From Pediococcus acidilactici (GTDB lineage: Bacteria; Bacillota; Bacilli; Lactobacillales; Lactobacillaceae): a stretch of 64,000 bases of DNA. A program made the translations under genes and the position numbers. The notes under the pieces were generated by a model. It was not told the origin of the DNA, did no database searches, and saw nothing but the letters and a program-made list of their open reading frames with translations. The stretch covers positions 1,612,001-1,676,000 of the forward strand of contig CP103908.1 in assembly GCA_024970065.1 (NCBI GenBank), read 5' to 3'. How positions within the stretch are numbered: the first letter of the stretch is position 1; every line of letters starts with the position of its first letter. Positions 1-9,803 of this stretch are shown here, one piece after another.

Positions 1-283
1 GTACTGCTAAGATCATCAAAGAATATTGGCTAAGCACCAACTTTTTTCTTTGATCAGGCTCCTCAGCAATGATTTTAGAAATAAAGTTGGGGTAGCCGTT
101 AAGCGCAAAGGTCATCCCAATTCCGTAAATCGGATAGATTTGCTGGTATACGTAAAATCCAGTGTTGCCCACCAAATTTTGCAGTGGAATGCGGTATACG
201 GCGCTTAAAATCTTAGCGATAATTGCGGCAACCGACAGGATAAATGCTCCTTGCATTACTTTTTGCTCGGTTATTTTTTTCAA
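1..283 (-). CDS. Polysaccharide/lipid flippase, MOP superfamily (SpoVB/YabM/MurJ-like), N-terminal part
   Basis: The first 94 codons of a membrane flippase, cut by the window edge. The frame opens with a TTG start (281-283 on the plus strand reads CAA) 8 nt after a GAGGA ribosome binding site. The product begins MKKITEQKVMQGAFILSVAA and continues through an amphipathic stretch containing YRIPLQN and a GNTGFYVYQQIYPIY segment. That pattern is typical of the first two helices of the SpoVB/YabM/MurJ branch of the MOP exporters, which flip lipid-linked cell-wall precursors. It lies 9 bp after the mfd stop codon on the same strand, matching the pth-mfd-...-yabM order of Bacillus. The exact substrate is not known from sequence. 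Confidence 0.8.
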   Translation of the reverse strand, partial: MKKITEQKVMQGAFILSVAAIIAKILSAVYRIPLQNLVGNTGFYVYQQIYPIYGIGMTFALNGYPNFISKIIAEEPDQRKKLVLSQYSLMILAV

Positions 284-292
284 ATCGCTTCC

Positions 293-3200
293 TCACAAAT
301 ATTCAGCTAATTTTTTAACGTAACTCATTAGTTGTTCAAACCAATCCGATTGTTGCATTTGCGGTTGAATAACTAACTTTATATGCATTTTATCATTTGA
401 TTCCGCCACTGTCGCTCGTAGTTTGGTAACTGATAACGCAGCAAAGACGTTTTCCCCACTAATTCTTTGACTTGCTGCCGGCGTTAAAGTAATAAATAAA
501 TTACCGTTTTTACGTTCAATTTTTTCTACCTGAGCAGCATCCGCGTGTAATTTTAGCTCGGTAACTTTAATTAAGTTTGCTACTTCGGTCGGATATTCGC
601 CAAACCGGTCAATCAAGTCATCCACCACGTCCATCAAGCCTTCGGTAGAGTCTACCTGACGAAGACGTTTGTAGAATTCGATTTTTTGTTGTGGGTCTTC
701 GATATACGTACTTGGTAGAAAAGCTTCAATTTCCAAGTCGATCTCACTATCGGACCGTTTTGGAACTTGCTTACCCTGTTTTTGCTTAACTGCGTCAGCC
801 AGCATTTGCGTGTATAAATCGTAACCAACCGAATCAATAAACCCGTGTTGTTGCTTTCCAAGCAAATTGCCCGCGCCCCGGATGGAAAGGTCTCGCATAG
901 CGATTTTAAAGCCGGACCCCAGCTCCGTGAAGTCTTTAATGGCTTCCAACCGTTTTTCACCTAATTCAGTTAACACCCGGTCCCTTTGATATAGGAAGTA
1001 CGCGTACGCCACCCGGGAAGAACGTCCAATCCGCCCCCGCAGCTGGTACAGCTGGGAAAGCCCCATGTGATCGGCGTTTTCCACAAATAAAGTATTGGCG
1101 TTAGGAATGTCGATTCCGGTTTCGATAATCGTAGTCGTTACTAGTACGTCATATTCACCTTCGATGAAGTCAAACAAAATGTCTTCAAGTTGTTTTTCAG
1201 TCATCTGCCCGTGAATGTAGGCAACCCGGGCCTCGGGTACCAACGCCTCGATTTGGGCGACCACTTTTTCAATATCTTGCACCCGGTTATGCAAGAAAAA
1301 CACCTGGCCATCTCGACGGATTTCTCGCATAATTCCTTCACGAATAATGCCAGCGTTCTCCTCGACCACGTAGGTTTGAATCGGGTACCGGTTAGTTGGC
1401 GGTGTTTCAATTACCGAAAGATCCCGCACCCCAATCATCGACATGTTTAGGGTTCGCGGAATCGGGGTAGCCGTAAGGGTCAAGACATCCACTTGGGAAC
1501 GCAATGCCTTAATCCGTTCCTTGTGCTTCACCCCAAAACGCTGCTCTTCGTCGATTACTAGCAATCCTAAATCCTTAAACTGCACGTCCTTTGACAATAA
1601 CCGGTGGGTTCCCACCACAATGTCAATGGTTCCGTCAGCCAACCCCTCCAACGCTTCCTTGATCTGTGCGTTAGTTTGAAACCGGGATAGCATCGCGGTT
1701 GTGACTGGATAATCTTCAAAACGATCGTTCATCGTATCAAAGTGTTGTTGTGCCAAAATCGTGGTGGGAACGAGAATTGCCACCTGCTTGCCGCCTTCGA
1801 TGGCTTTAAAAGCAGCTCGGAGGGCTACCTCAGTTTTCCCGTAACCCACGTCTCCCACTAGCAAACGATCCATCGGCCGTGGCTTTTCCATATCCTCCTT
1901 AACTTCCTTGATCGACCGGAGTTGGTCGGGAGTTTCGGTATAAGGAAAATCATTTTCAAATTGCAATTGCAAGTCGTCATCCGGCGGAAAAGCAAATCCT
2001 TTTTCAGCTTCTCGCTTAGCATATAGCTCAATTAAGTCGTCCGCAATGTCTTCAATTTTTGAAGCAACGTGCTGCTTAGTTTTTGCCCAGTCGGATCCGC
2101 CCAGTCGATTAATTTTAGGCCGCTTGCCTTCTGCCGCGACATATTTTTGAACTAAATTAAGTTGGGTTACCGGAATGAAAAGCTGTCCACTACCTTGGTA
2201 TTGGATAGTGAGGTAATCTTGGTGTACCCCGTCAACTTCCATGGTGGTCATTCCCAAATATTTACCAATCCCGTGATTAACGTGCACCACAAAATCCCCA
2301 GGCTTTAGCTCGGTATAGCTTTTTAGCCGTTCTGCGTTTTCAATGTGCTGTTGCCGTGGACGTTTTTTGCGTACCTTGGCAAACAGTTCTTTTTCCGTAA
2401 GCACCACCAGTTTGGCATCCGGCATTTCAAACCCTTGCGAGAAAGATTGACCAATGATGTTGACCGCCCCGATAATTACCCGGTCTGCTTGCACAGTTTG
2501 TGAAGCAATTTCAAAGTCGTGCAACGTGCTGGCAATTTTACTTTGGCGCTCCTTAGAATTTGCAAAAATCAAGACGGTGGCGTGCCGACTCATCCACCGT
2601 TCTACTTCGCCTTTTAAGACCGGCATTTGACCAAAGAACTCCTGCACCGCCCTAGTGGTGATTTCCGTGAGTTGGTCAAACTTAAGCCGCCCCATTCCCT
2701 TTTGGAACATTGACAAAAAGACTTGGGATTGCTTTTTTTGCCGAATCAATTGCCGAATTTCTAAGCCAAACGGGTCGTTATCTAGCAAAACGTTATTTTT
2801 CAACTGATCCACAATCCAGCTTGCTTCGTTTTTCTGGATATCTAACTCCGCATCTAAGATCCGTGGGTAGTCATCAACCACCAGCACCCCGTCGGCCAAA
2901 TAGTCGAGCAACGAATTCGGTTTTGCGTAAAGTTGCTTGGTGTAAATTACGTCTTCTGGAATAATCTGGTGTTTTCGCCACCGGTCCGTAACTTCCGCAA
3001 TGTTTTGTTGTAAAGCTTCCTGGTCGTCTTCATCCAGACGCTTGCGTGCAGCTTGGACCTGCTTTTGCAGTTTTTCAATCCCCTGACTAAATTGTTCTTC
3101 CGTCACAATTAAATCCGTTGCCGGCAGAATCTTAGTCTGGGTGATATTTTCAATGCTACGCTGGTTATTTTGGTCGAAAGTACGGAGCGAATCCACTTCG

Positions 3201-3790
3201 ACATCGAAAAAGTCCACCCGGACCGGAACGTCTTGATTAAGTGGAAAAATATCCACAATCGAGCCTCGAACGGCAAATTCCGACTTCTTTTCCACCTGCT
3301 CGACCCGTTGATAGCCCAACTGAGTCAGCTGGCGAATCAATTCTTGCGGATCATATTCTTCGCCCACGGTAAGTTCCAGCTGGGCCTGCTTAACGTCAGC
3401 TGCAGCGGGGACCATCCGGCGGAATCCCGAGGCCGAGGTGACGTAAACTCCCAACTGACGATTAGCAAGGGCGTTTAAGAATCGCACCCGGGCCGTCCGG
3501 TAGTTAGGTGAACTAGTCGCCACTTCCGCCGCAATAATCTCTTCGGCGGGAAACCAATACGCTTGCAAATCTAGCTGTCCCTCTGCCAAATCGTTATATA
3601 AACGTTCTGCGTGCGCTAAGCTATCCGTCACCACCAAAACCGGGCGTTGTTGGCTTTGCAATAGCGCATTCAAAAAAAGTTGTTTAGCAGGTTCCAATAA
3701 TCCGGTCACTAATTGCCGCGTTTGCGGCCCTAAGTTACTAGTAACTTCATTGACCGCTTTGGTATCTGCAAAAATCTTTTCAATATTCAT
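293..3790 (-). CDS. mfd: Transcription-repair coupling factor Mfd
   Basis: ATP-driven DNA translocase that removes RNA polymerase stalled at lesions and recruits UvrA. The 1165-residue protein is of normal length. The N-terminal third is the UvrB-like UvrA-binding region. Around residue 500 lies the CarD-like RNA polymerase interaction domain (PGDFVVHVNHGIGKYLG). Around 647 is the Walker A motif GDVGYGKTEVALR, and near 748 the Walker B motif DEEQRFG. The SF2 helicase core and the C-terminal TRCF domain follow. The ATG is preceded by GGGGCAAGT. The gene starts 10 bp after the pth stop and ends 9 bp before the flippase start, so pth, mfd and the flippase are probably one transcript. Confidence 0.97.
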   Translation of the reverse strand: MNIEKIFADTKAVNEVTSNLGPQTRQLVTGLLEPAKQLFLNALLQSQQRPVLVVTDSLAHAERLYNDLAEGQLDLQAYWFPAEEIIAAEVATSSPNYRTARVRFLNALANRQLGVYVTSASGFRRMVPAAADVKQAQLELTVGEEYDPQELIRQLTQLGYQRVEQVEKKSEFAVRGSIVDIFPLNQDVPVRVDFFDVEVDSLRTFDQNNQRSIENITQTKILPATDLIVTEEQFSQGIEKLQKQVQAARKRLDEDDQEALQQNIAEVTDRWRKHQIIPEDVIYTKQLYAKPNSLLDYLADGVLVVDDYPRILDAELDIQKNEASWIVDQLKNNVLLDNDPFGLEIRQLIRQKKQSQVFLSMFQKGMGRLKFDQLTEITTRAVQEFFGQMPVLKGEVERWMSRHATVLIFANSKERQSKIASTLHDFEIASQTVQADRVIIGAVNIIGQSFSQGFEMPDAKLVVLTEKELFAKVRKKRPRQQHIENAERLKSYTELKPGDFVVHVNHGIGKYLGMTTMEVDGVHQDYLTIQYQGSGQLFIPVTQLNLVQKYVAAEGKRPKINRLGGSDWAKTKQHVASKIEDIADDLIELYAKREAEKGFAFPPDDDLQLQFENDFPYTETPDQLRSIKEVKEDMEKPRPMDRLLVGDVGYGKTEVALRAAFKAIEGGKQVAILVPTTILAQQHFDTMNDRFEDYPVTTAMLSRFQTNAQIKEALEGLADGTIDIVVGTHRLLSKDVQFKDLGLLVIDEEQRFGVKHKERIKALRSQVDVLTLTATPIPRTLNMSMIGVRDLSVIETPPTNRYPIQTYVVEENAGIIREGIMREIRRDGQVFFLHNRVQDIEKVVAQIEALVPEARVAYIHGQMTEKQLEDILFDFIEGEYDVLVTTTIIETGIDIPNANTLFVENADHMGLSQLYQLRGRIGRSSRVAYAYFLYQRDRVLTELGEKRLEAIKDFTELGSGFKIAMRDLSIRGAGNLLGKQQHGFIDSVGYDLYTQMLADAVKQKQGKQVPKRSDSEIDLEIEAFLPSTYIEDPQQKIEFYKRLRQVDSTEGLMDVVDDLIDRFGEYPTEVANLIKVTELKLHADAAQVEKIERKNGNLFITLTPAASQRISGENVFAALSVTKLRATVAESNDKMHIKLVIQPQMQQSDWFEQLMSYVKKLAEYL

Positions 3791-3800
3791 ACTTGCCCCA

Positions 3801-4358
3801 CTAATTGTATTGATTCATCAATTGACTGAATTCTGCGCCCGCTAACCAGTCGTCGAGTGCCGCAACTGCATTTTGGACGCCAATTTCAAAGTCAGCTTGT
3901 TGTTCTTTAGTAAACCTTCCGAGTACGTAATCGACCACCTTTTGGTGTGCAGGATGCTCAATTCCCACTCGGAGACGCCGAAATTTTTCGGTACCTAAAT
4001 GGGCAATCAAGCTCTTGATCCCGTTGTGACCGCCTGCCGAACCCTTTTGGCGTAACCGAATTTTACCTACCGGCATGTCCATGTCATCATAAACCACGAT
4101 CAAGTCCGTTAAGGCTAAATCATAGTAATCCATCAAGGGACGCACGGCCCGCCCGGAATCGTTCATGTAGGTGGTTGGTTTCACTAATAAAACCTTTTCA
4201 CCATTTAAGAAAAATTCGCCCACCATGGCTTGGTGATGGATCTTAAAATGCTCCACCCCATACTTTTTAGCTAGCGCGTCCACCACCATAAACCCGGTAT
4301 TATGTCGCGTTTGATCATATTCTTTTCCAATGTTCCCTAAACCAACAATCATTTTCAT
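3801..4358 (-). CDS. pth: Peptidyl-tRNA hydrolase
   Basis: Releases tRNA from peptidyl-tRNA that has dropped off the ribosome. The 185 residues carry the family signature: N9 in VGLGNIG, the catalytic His19 in TRHNTG, N66 in TTYMNDSG, the catalytic Asp at about 91 in YDDMDMP, and GGHNG with N112. These correspond to N10, H20, D93 and N114 of the E. coli enzyme, allowing for a one- or two-residue shift. The ATG is preceded by GAGG at 10 nt, and a second ATG two codons later is also possible. It is the first gene of the pth-mfd-flippase unit. A TATAAT box on the minus strand at 4444-4449 and a leader hairpin precede it. Confidence 0.97.
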   Translation of the reverse strand: MKMIVGLGNIGKEYDQTRHNTGFMVVDALAKKYGVEHFKIHHQAMVGEFFLNGEKVLLVKPTTYMNDSGRAVRPLMDYYDLALTDLIVVYDDMDMPVGKIRLRQKGSAGGHNGIKSLIAHLGTEKFRRLRVGIEHPAHQKVVDYVLGRFTKEQQADFEIGVQNAVAALDDWLAGAEFSQLMNQYN

Positions 4359-4382
4359 TATTTATCATCCTCATACGCAAAA

Positions 4383-4412
4383 ATAGCTGAAAGGAATCCG
4401 CCCCTTCAGCTT
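4383..4412 (-). promoter_or_regulatory. Leader hairpin with T-run upstream of pth
   Basis: Between a minus-strand TATAAT (4444-4449) and the pth start lies a hairpin of about 9 bp (AGCTGAAGG / CCTTTCAGCT with a one-base bulge) followed on the minus strand by ATTTTTG. It looks like an intrinsic terminator inside the 5' leader. No gene lies upstream on this strand, so it does not end another transcript. A role in attenuation is an inference. Confidence 0.4.
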
Positions 4413-4521
4413 GAGCTCGTTTTAAATAATCTTATCATATATCATTATAAAAGCTTAGATTTTACTTTCATTCCCCCGACAATTATTTTAGACAAACTTA
4501 TTCTCATTCTGAAATTAGGTC

Positions 4522-4550
4522 TCAACTTTCCCCTGTTAAAATGCTATAAT
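4522..4550 (+). promoter_or_regulatory. ldh promoter with extended -10
   Basis: TATAAT at 4545-4550 is preceded by TGC, giving an extended -10. At 17 bp upstream the -35 position (TCAACT) is weak. It is the only good candidate in front of ldh, about 50 bp before the chosen start. Confidence 0.6.
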
Positions 4551-4581
4551 ACTCTGGTGGACCAAATATATAATCTAATAA

Positions 4582-5571
<990 letters not shown>

Positions 5572-5588
5572 TAATTAAATTTATTAAC

Positions 5589-5619
5589 GAAAGCACCGGT
5601 TGCAACCGGTGCTTTTTTT
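5589..5619 (+). terminator. ldh intrinsic terminator
   Basis: A perfect palindrome with arms AAGCACCGGT and ACCGGTGCTT around TGCA is followed by a run of seven T. It starts 17 bp after the ldh stop codon. Confidence 0.95.
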
Positions 5620-5747
5620 GTGCTCACCTTTCTTTATCGCCATTTTCTCCCCAATCTTGTACCAAAAATGAGTAATTACGTAAATATTGATGCCAAAGGC
5701 CGATTTTTTTGTTAAGATTCGCATAGTAGACTTGATATATCAGAAAT

Positions 5748-5764
5748 ATTACAGTAATGTTACA
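5748..5764 (-). promoter_or_regulatory. WalR-type direct-repeat box upstream of the L,D-transpeptidase
   Basis: On the minus strand the bases read TGTAAC-ATTAC-TGTAAT. This fits the TGTWAH-N5-TGTWAH consensus of the WalR (YycF) response regulator at all twelve defined positions. It lies 49 bp before the start codon of a cell-wall L,D-transpeptidase, a typical WalRK target class. The box is on the strand opposite to the gene and close to the probable promoter, which would suit repression. Direction of control is inferred. Confidence 0.6.
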
Positions 5765-5812
5765 GAAGAAAGTAAAAGCAAAGAAAGAATCAATTCATTT
5801 GGGGGAAGTACT

Positions 5813-7186
5813 ATGCAACAACGAAAACATCAGCACCAGCGACCACACCATTCAAAAATTGCCATCACGGTTGGTGCAGTGGTTATTTTGGGATTGGGCT
5901 ACGCCGGTATCGCCCACCATTACCAAAATAGCAAAACCTTTATGCCAAACACAACGTTAGCGGGCACTAACGTAGGCGGCAAAACTGCTGCCCAAGCACA
6001 GCAGTTGATTGAAAACCACTTAAGTAATCAAAAATTAAATTTGACTGCGAACGGCAAAGTTGTAAAAAAGGTTGACCTTGCTGACGCGGGAATCAGTTCA
6101 ACCAGTCGCCAGTCAATCACTAGCGCAATCAAATCACAAAATGGATGGGCCTGGCCCCTTCATCTAATGCACGTAGCCAACGCTGCAGACAAACCTTCCG
6201 TTAGTCTTGATCAGGCGGGCACTAAAAAGTTAAATGCCTATGCTAAAACTACCGCTGACGAACTAAATCAAAAACTAAATTCTAATACCAAATCAACTGC
6301 TCACGTTGTTAGTCCAGAAATTCTGGCACAGCAAATTCAAGCCAGCACTGCTAGAGGCGCTCAAGAGTTGGACCTAAAAAAAACCTACTATTCGAAGAAG
6401 AATAATGCTGCTCAGGTTAAACTTCAACGGATTCAAGCCGAAAATGAAAAAATCACCTATGACGTAAACGGCAATACCGTGGTGATTCCTAAAACCACTA
6501 TAAAAAGTTGGCTCGACGTTAAAACCGATTCTCAAGGCCAGCAAAAATTAAGCGTGGATCAATCCAAAGTAAAGGCTTATTTAGCGGATTTAAACCAAAA
6601 ATACGCTACTTACGGAGCGGACGTGACCTTCAACAGTACTAAGCGCGGTACCCAAACCGTTAAGGATGGAATTTTTGGTTGGTCAATCAACACCACGGCC
6701 GATGCCGCTAACCTAAGTACCAACATTCTAAAAGGCGCTAGTTTTACCCAAAAAGCTACCATCGTTGGTTCGGGGCAATCTTTGAAAAAGGGTGACCTTG
6801 GCTCTACGTATGTAGAAGTCGATAAAACTAACCAACACATGTGGTTCTATAAGGATGGTAAACTGCAAATTTCTACCGACGTGGTAACTGGTAAGCCATC
6901 GAACGGTAACACCACGCCTACGGGAGTCTTTTACGTTTGGAACAAAGAACGTAACGCAACGTTACGCGGCAAAAACGATGATGGTTCCAACTACGCTTCT
7001 CCAGTAAGCTACTGGATGCCGATTGACTACACCGGAGTGGGCCTCCACGACGCTCCTTGGCAACCTAAATTCGGTGGTGACTGGTATAAGTCGCACGGCT
7101 CACACGGCTGTGTTAACACCCCACCCGCCACAATGAAAAAATTGTTCGATGCTGTTCCAGTTGGAACTCCGGTAGTGGTATTCTAA
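5813..7186 (+). CDS. L,D-transpeptidase (YkuD domain) with peptidoglycan-binding repeats, membrane anchored
   Basis: A cell-surface enzyme predicted to make 3-3 peptidoglycan cross-links or attach proteins to the wall. The 457-residue protein has a short basic His/Gln-rich N-terminus, one membrane segment at about residues 16-38, and two copies of a VanW/YoaR-type putative peptidoglycan-binding domain (PG_binding_4-like; the first starts LAGTNVGGKTAAQAQQLI). The C-terminal YkuD catalytic domain holds the SHGSHGCVN motif with the nucleophile Cys433. The start at 5813 follows GGGGGAAGTACT; the frame is open upstream to 5687 but lacks a ribosome binding site there. A perfect WalR-type box sits 49 bp upstream. 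The gene ends 55 bp before the cbpA-like gene. Confidence 0.93.
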   Translation: MQQRKHQHQRPHHSKIAITVGAVVILGLGYAGIAHHYQNSKTFMPNTTLAGTNVGGKTAAQAQQLIENHLSNQKLNLTANGKVVKKVDLADAGISSTSRQSITSAIKSQNGWAWPLHLMHVANAADKPSVSLDQAGTKKLNAYAKTTADELNQKLNSNTKSTAHVVSPEILAQQIQASTARGAQELDLKKTYYSKKNNAAQVKLQRIQAENEKITYDVNGNTVVIPKTTIKSWLDVKTDSQGQQKLSVDQSKVKAYLADLNQKYATYGADVTFNSTKRGTQTVKDGIFGWSINTTADAANLSTNILKGASFTQKATIVGSGQSLKKGDLGSTYVEVDKTNQHMWFYKDGKLQISTDVVTGKPSNGNTTPTGVFYVWNKERNATLRGKNDDGSNYASPVSYWMPIDYTGVGLHDAPWQPKFGGDWYKSHGSHGCVNTPPATMKKLFDAVPVGTPVVVF

Positions 7187-7190
7187 TACC

Positions 7191-7221
7191 TTAATCTATG
7201 CTATTATTAAAAATAGATTAA
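7191..7221 (+). repeat. Inverted repeat between the L,D-transpeptidase and CBS genes
   Basis: Nine-base arms TTAATCTAT and ATAGATTAA flank a 13-base A/T-rich loop. The repeat begins 5 bp after the stop codon and ends 20 bp before the next start codon. It has no T-run, so it is a poor terminator. An operator or mRNA hairpin is possible. Confidence 0.45.
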
Positions 7222-7241
7222 GATATGGAGGGTAATCCATA

Positions 7242-7889
7242 ATGTTATTAAAATCAATGGTTAAACCCAAGCAACGGCTAACTACCGTCCAAGAAGATGC
7301 CACACTTGAAGAAGCTCTTAAAATTTTAGAAGATTCTGGTTTCCGGTGCGTTCCCATTTTAGATAAAACCGGGCGCCTTTTCCGCGGAAATATTTATAAA
7401 ATGCACATTTACCGGCATAAGTCGCGGGGTGGCTCAATGCAAGACCCGGTGACCAGTCTATTGAAAAACGCGACCAAGTATATTAACTTAAGTGCCGCGT
7501 TCTTCACCGTATTTTTTACCATCAAGGATTTACCTTACATCACCGTTTTAGATGATAATAATTATTTCTACGGGATTTTAACCCATGCGCGCCTGCTAGA
7601 CGCCCTTTCCCAATCTTGGAATACTAACGTAGGGAGTTACGTAATCACGGTGGTTTCTAGTGACGAACGCGGTGATTTAGCAACTAGCGCAAAAATCATT
7701 ACAAAGTATACTTCCATTGCAAGCGTCATTACTTTGGACTCTAACGAAGATGAACTGATTCATCGGACGTTGTTTACCTTACCAGCGGGAGTTCCACCAA
7801 AAAAGCTACAACGCATTATTAGCAATTTAGAGCGAAAAGGTTTCAAAGTCCCTGAGGTTGAGGATTTACAATCGCATCGTTTAGCTTAG
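7242..7889 (+). CDS. cbpA: CBS-domain protein, probable cyclic-di-AMP-binding protein CbpA
   Basis: A 215-residue cytoplasmic protein with two CBS motifs (residues about 8-55 and 70-125) followed by an ACT-like C-terminal region (VGSYVITVVSSDERGDLA...). The opening pattern MLLKSMVKPK...EDATLEEALKILEDSGFRCVPILD and the FRGNIYKMHIYRH segment are typical of the CbpA family of Lactobacillales, whose Listeria member binds c-di-AMP. The ribosome binding site GGAGGG is 9 nt before the ATG. A bidirectional terminator follows. The family is recognised from memory; c-di-AMP binding in this organism is inferred. Confidence 0.8.
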   Translation: MLLKSMVKPKQRLTTVQEDATLEEALKILEDSGFRCVPILDKTGRLFRGNIYKMHIYRHKSRGGSMQDPVTSLLKNATKYINLSAAFFTVFFTIKDLPYITVLDDNNYFYGILTHARLLDALSQSWNTNVGSYVITVVSSDERGDLATSAKIITKYTSIASVITLDSNEDELIHRTLFTLPAGVPPKKLQRIISNLERKGFKVPEVEDLQSHRLA

Positions 7890-7895
7890 ATTATT

Positions 7896-7935
7896 AAAAA
7901 TAGCGACCAGGAAAATTCCTGGTCGCTATTTTTTG
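7896..7935. terminator. Bidirectional terminator between the CBS gene and mazF
   Basis: Long arms AAAAATAGCGACCAGGAA and TTCCTGGTCGCTATTTTT form an almost loopless stem with A-runs and T-runs on both sides. It serves the convergent plus-strand CBS gene and minus-strand mazF. Confidence 0.93.
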
Positions 7936-7979
7936 TGGGCTATTACAGTGTTGTGAGTAACGTTTGCTGTAATGGTCCT

Positions 7980-8342
7980 TTATGTATTCGCAACCAGACC
8001 CAAACTAACTTTAAGGGCCTCGTTGACGCGTTTCATCTTTTGGCCGTCCAACCGGCCAATTCGATCATGTAGACGTTGTTTATCAATTGTTCGAATCTGT
8101 TCCATTAAAATTACCGAAGCCCGCGGATTGCCGGCTTCGCCTGCACGAATGGCAACGTGGGTGGGCATCTTTGGTTTAGTAATCCTAGTCGTAATCGCTG
8201 CGATAATTACCGTCGGACTATAGTGATTGCCAACGTTATTTTGAATCACTAAAACCGGACGCATTCCCCCTTGTTCAGAACCAACAACTGGTGACAAGTC
8301 TGCATAGAACAAATCGCCGCGCTTGATCTTGGATTCGTCCAC
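7980..8342 (-). CDS. mazF: Type II toxin MazF/PemK (EndoA-like mRNA interferase)
   Basis: A 120-residue endoribonuclease of the MazF/PemK/NdoA family that cuts mRNA at short sequence motifs. The family pattern is clear: [20 protein letters not shown] near the start, RPVLVIQNN, then the conserved [13 protein letters not shown] and the [14 protein letters not shown] segment. The start is GTG, with GGGGTGG 4-6 nt upstream. It lies 28 bp downstream of its antitoxin, in the alr-mazE-mazF order common to Bacillus and lactobacilli. Confidence 0.95.
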   Translation of the reverse strand: MDESKIKRGDLFYADLSPVVGSEQGGMRPVLVIQNNVGNHYSPTVIIAAITTRITKPKMPTHVAIRAGEAGNPRASVILMEQIRTIDKQRLHDRIGRLDGQKMKRVNEALKVSLGLVANT

Positions 8343-8370
8343 AGTGCCACCCCATCTTTAATCTATTAAT

Positions 8371-8619
8371 TTAATCACTACTCAACACGTTGAATACGTG
8401 TTCTTCGCAAGCCGCCTCGCAGGACGTGAAATCTTGGGTAATCTTAGCGTTAATATCCGCCATTTGTTGGTAGCCCGCTTTTAAAAGCTCTAAATGTTCC
8501 GCAGCATGACGTTCAAAAAAAGCATGGATTAGTTGATCACTTACCCCAGTGGGTTCAACTTCAAACATTTCACAATAAATCTCTTTTTCAACAGATATAT
8601 CCCTTAGTTGATTACTCAT
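8371..8619 (-). CDS. mazE: Probable antitoxin MazE (EndoAI-like, degenerate ribbon-helix-helix)
   Basis: An 82-residue protein between alr and mazF. The first half (RDISVEKEIYCEMFE ... GVSDQLIHAFFER) fits a ribbon-helix-helix DNA-binding fold. The second half (LLKAGYQQMADINAKI) aligns by eye with the MazF-binding tail of the Bacillus antitoxin, which has RRGYVEMAKINLGIA. I therefore call it the antitoxin, although the N-terminal domain is diverged and simple searches may report only a hypothetical protein. AGGAGAG precedes the ATG by 8 nt. Confidence 0.75.
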   Translation of the reverse strand: MSNQLRDISVEKEIYCEMFEVEPTGVSDQLIHAFFERHAAEHLELLKAGYQQMADINAKITQDFTSCEAACEEHVFNVLSSD

Positions 8620-8673
8620 TAGGCTCGCTCTCCTGTATTCCTGATTATTACTTTCATTCTACCATCAATAAAA

Positions 8674-9801
8674 TTATTTTACTATATCATTATTCTTATA
8701 AACTCGCGGAATCCGCTCCGTAAAGCCACAAGTAATCTCGTAATTAATCGTTCCTGCGTAATCAGCAATGTCCGTCATGCTGATACTCTTTCCTTGCGAT
8801 TGTCCCGCTAAAATTACCCGGGTACCTGCCGGATATTCATGCGGAAGGCGAATCATTAATTGGTCCATGCAGACCCGCCCCACGATTTCACAGAAGTGCC
8901 CATCAACTAGCACGTGGAACCCTTGTAGGCATCGTGGGTAACCATCCGCGTAGCCAATCGGAACGGTACCAATCCATTCGTCTTGTTCAGCGGTATAAGT
9001 TGCTCCGTAGCTAACCGAACGACCCTTTTTCAATAATTTTGAAAATGAAAGTTGGGCTTCTAACGACATCGCTGGTTTTAAATCATACGGTGGTTCCAGA
9101 ACGGATCCAGACGGATTCATCCCGTAAATACCAACTCCAAATCGGATCATGTTACCATTGCATGCCGCATGCCATAGACTAGTCGCGGTGTTAGAAACGT
9201 GCACGTACCGTGGCTTTTCAGGCAAAGTATCCACCATTTTATGAAAACGGTCAACTTGCAGGTTGAAATAAGTTGGGTCCTTTTCATCTGCAGTTGCAAA
9301 ATGGGTAAATACACCTTCAAAGATGAACCGCTCGTCTTCTTTGAGTAACTTTGCAGCTCGGTTAAGCTCCCCTGCTTCTTGGAAACCAATTCGTCCCATT
9401 CCTGTATCAAGTCCAAGATGCACCTTCAACGGATGCTCCGCCGTTAATTGCGGAGCTGCTTTAATTAACCAATCTACATCACCAACGGTTAACGAAATGT
9501 CTTTTTCCGCAGCTAATGCCGCCCACTTCATGTTGGTAACCCCCAAAACTAAGATTGGTTCCGCAAAACCCGCTTCCCGTAACGTAAGCGCCTCGTCTAA
9601 AATTGCCACACAAAAACCGGTGGCCCCCGCTTGTTCAGTATACCGGGCGACCGGAATCAGTCCGTGACCATACGCGTCTGCTTTGATTACGGCAAATAAC
9701 TCACTTTGCTGATCTAATCGTTCAATTTCTTTTTTTACATTTTGTCGAATTGCCGCCGCATCAACTACTAGTCGACTTGAACGATGCCATCCTTCAACCA
9801 T
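8674..9801 (-). CDS. alr: Alanine racemase
   Basis: PLP enzyme that makes D-alanine for peptidoglycan and for D-alanylation of teichoic acids (the dlt genes lie at 39-43.5 kb). The 375 residues have the normal length. Lys40 in [12 protein letters not shown] is the PLP lysine, and the SYGATY segment carries the second catalytic tyrosine. VCMDQLM and GTINYEITC are further family motifs. GAGGGGGA precedes the ATG. The start is 2 bp after the acpS stop, giving an acpS-alr-mazE-mazF unit. Confidence 0.97.
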   Translation of the reverse strand: MVEGWHRSSRLVVDAAAIRQNVKKEIERLDQQSELFAVIKADAYGHGLIPVARYTEQAGATGFCVAILDEALTLREAGFAEPILVLGVTNMKWAALAAEKDISLTVGDVDWLIKAAPQLTAEHPLKVHLGLDTGMGRIGFQEAGELNRAAKLLKEDERFIFEGVFTHFATADEKDPTYFNLQVDRFHKMVDTLPEKPRYVHVSNTATSLWHAACNGNMIRFGVGIYGMNPSGSVLEPPYDLKPAMSLEAQLSFSKLLKKGRSVSYGATYTAEQDEWIGTVPIGYADGYPRCLQGFHVLVDGHFCEIVGRVCMDQLMIRLPHEYPAGTRVILAGQSQGKSISMTDIADYAGTINYEITCGFTERIPRVYKNNDIVK

Positions 9802-9803
9802 TG

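Noticed and set aside
26..208. A 60-codon plus-strand frame at the window start.
   Set aside because: It is the complement of the flippase coding region, which has clear family features and a good ribosome binding site.
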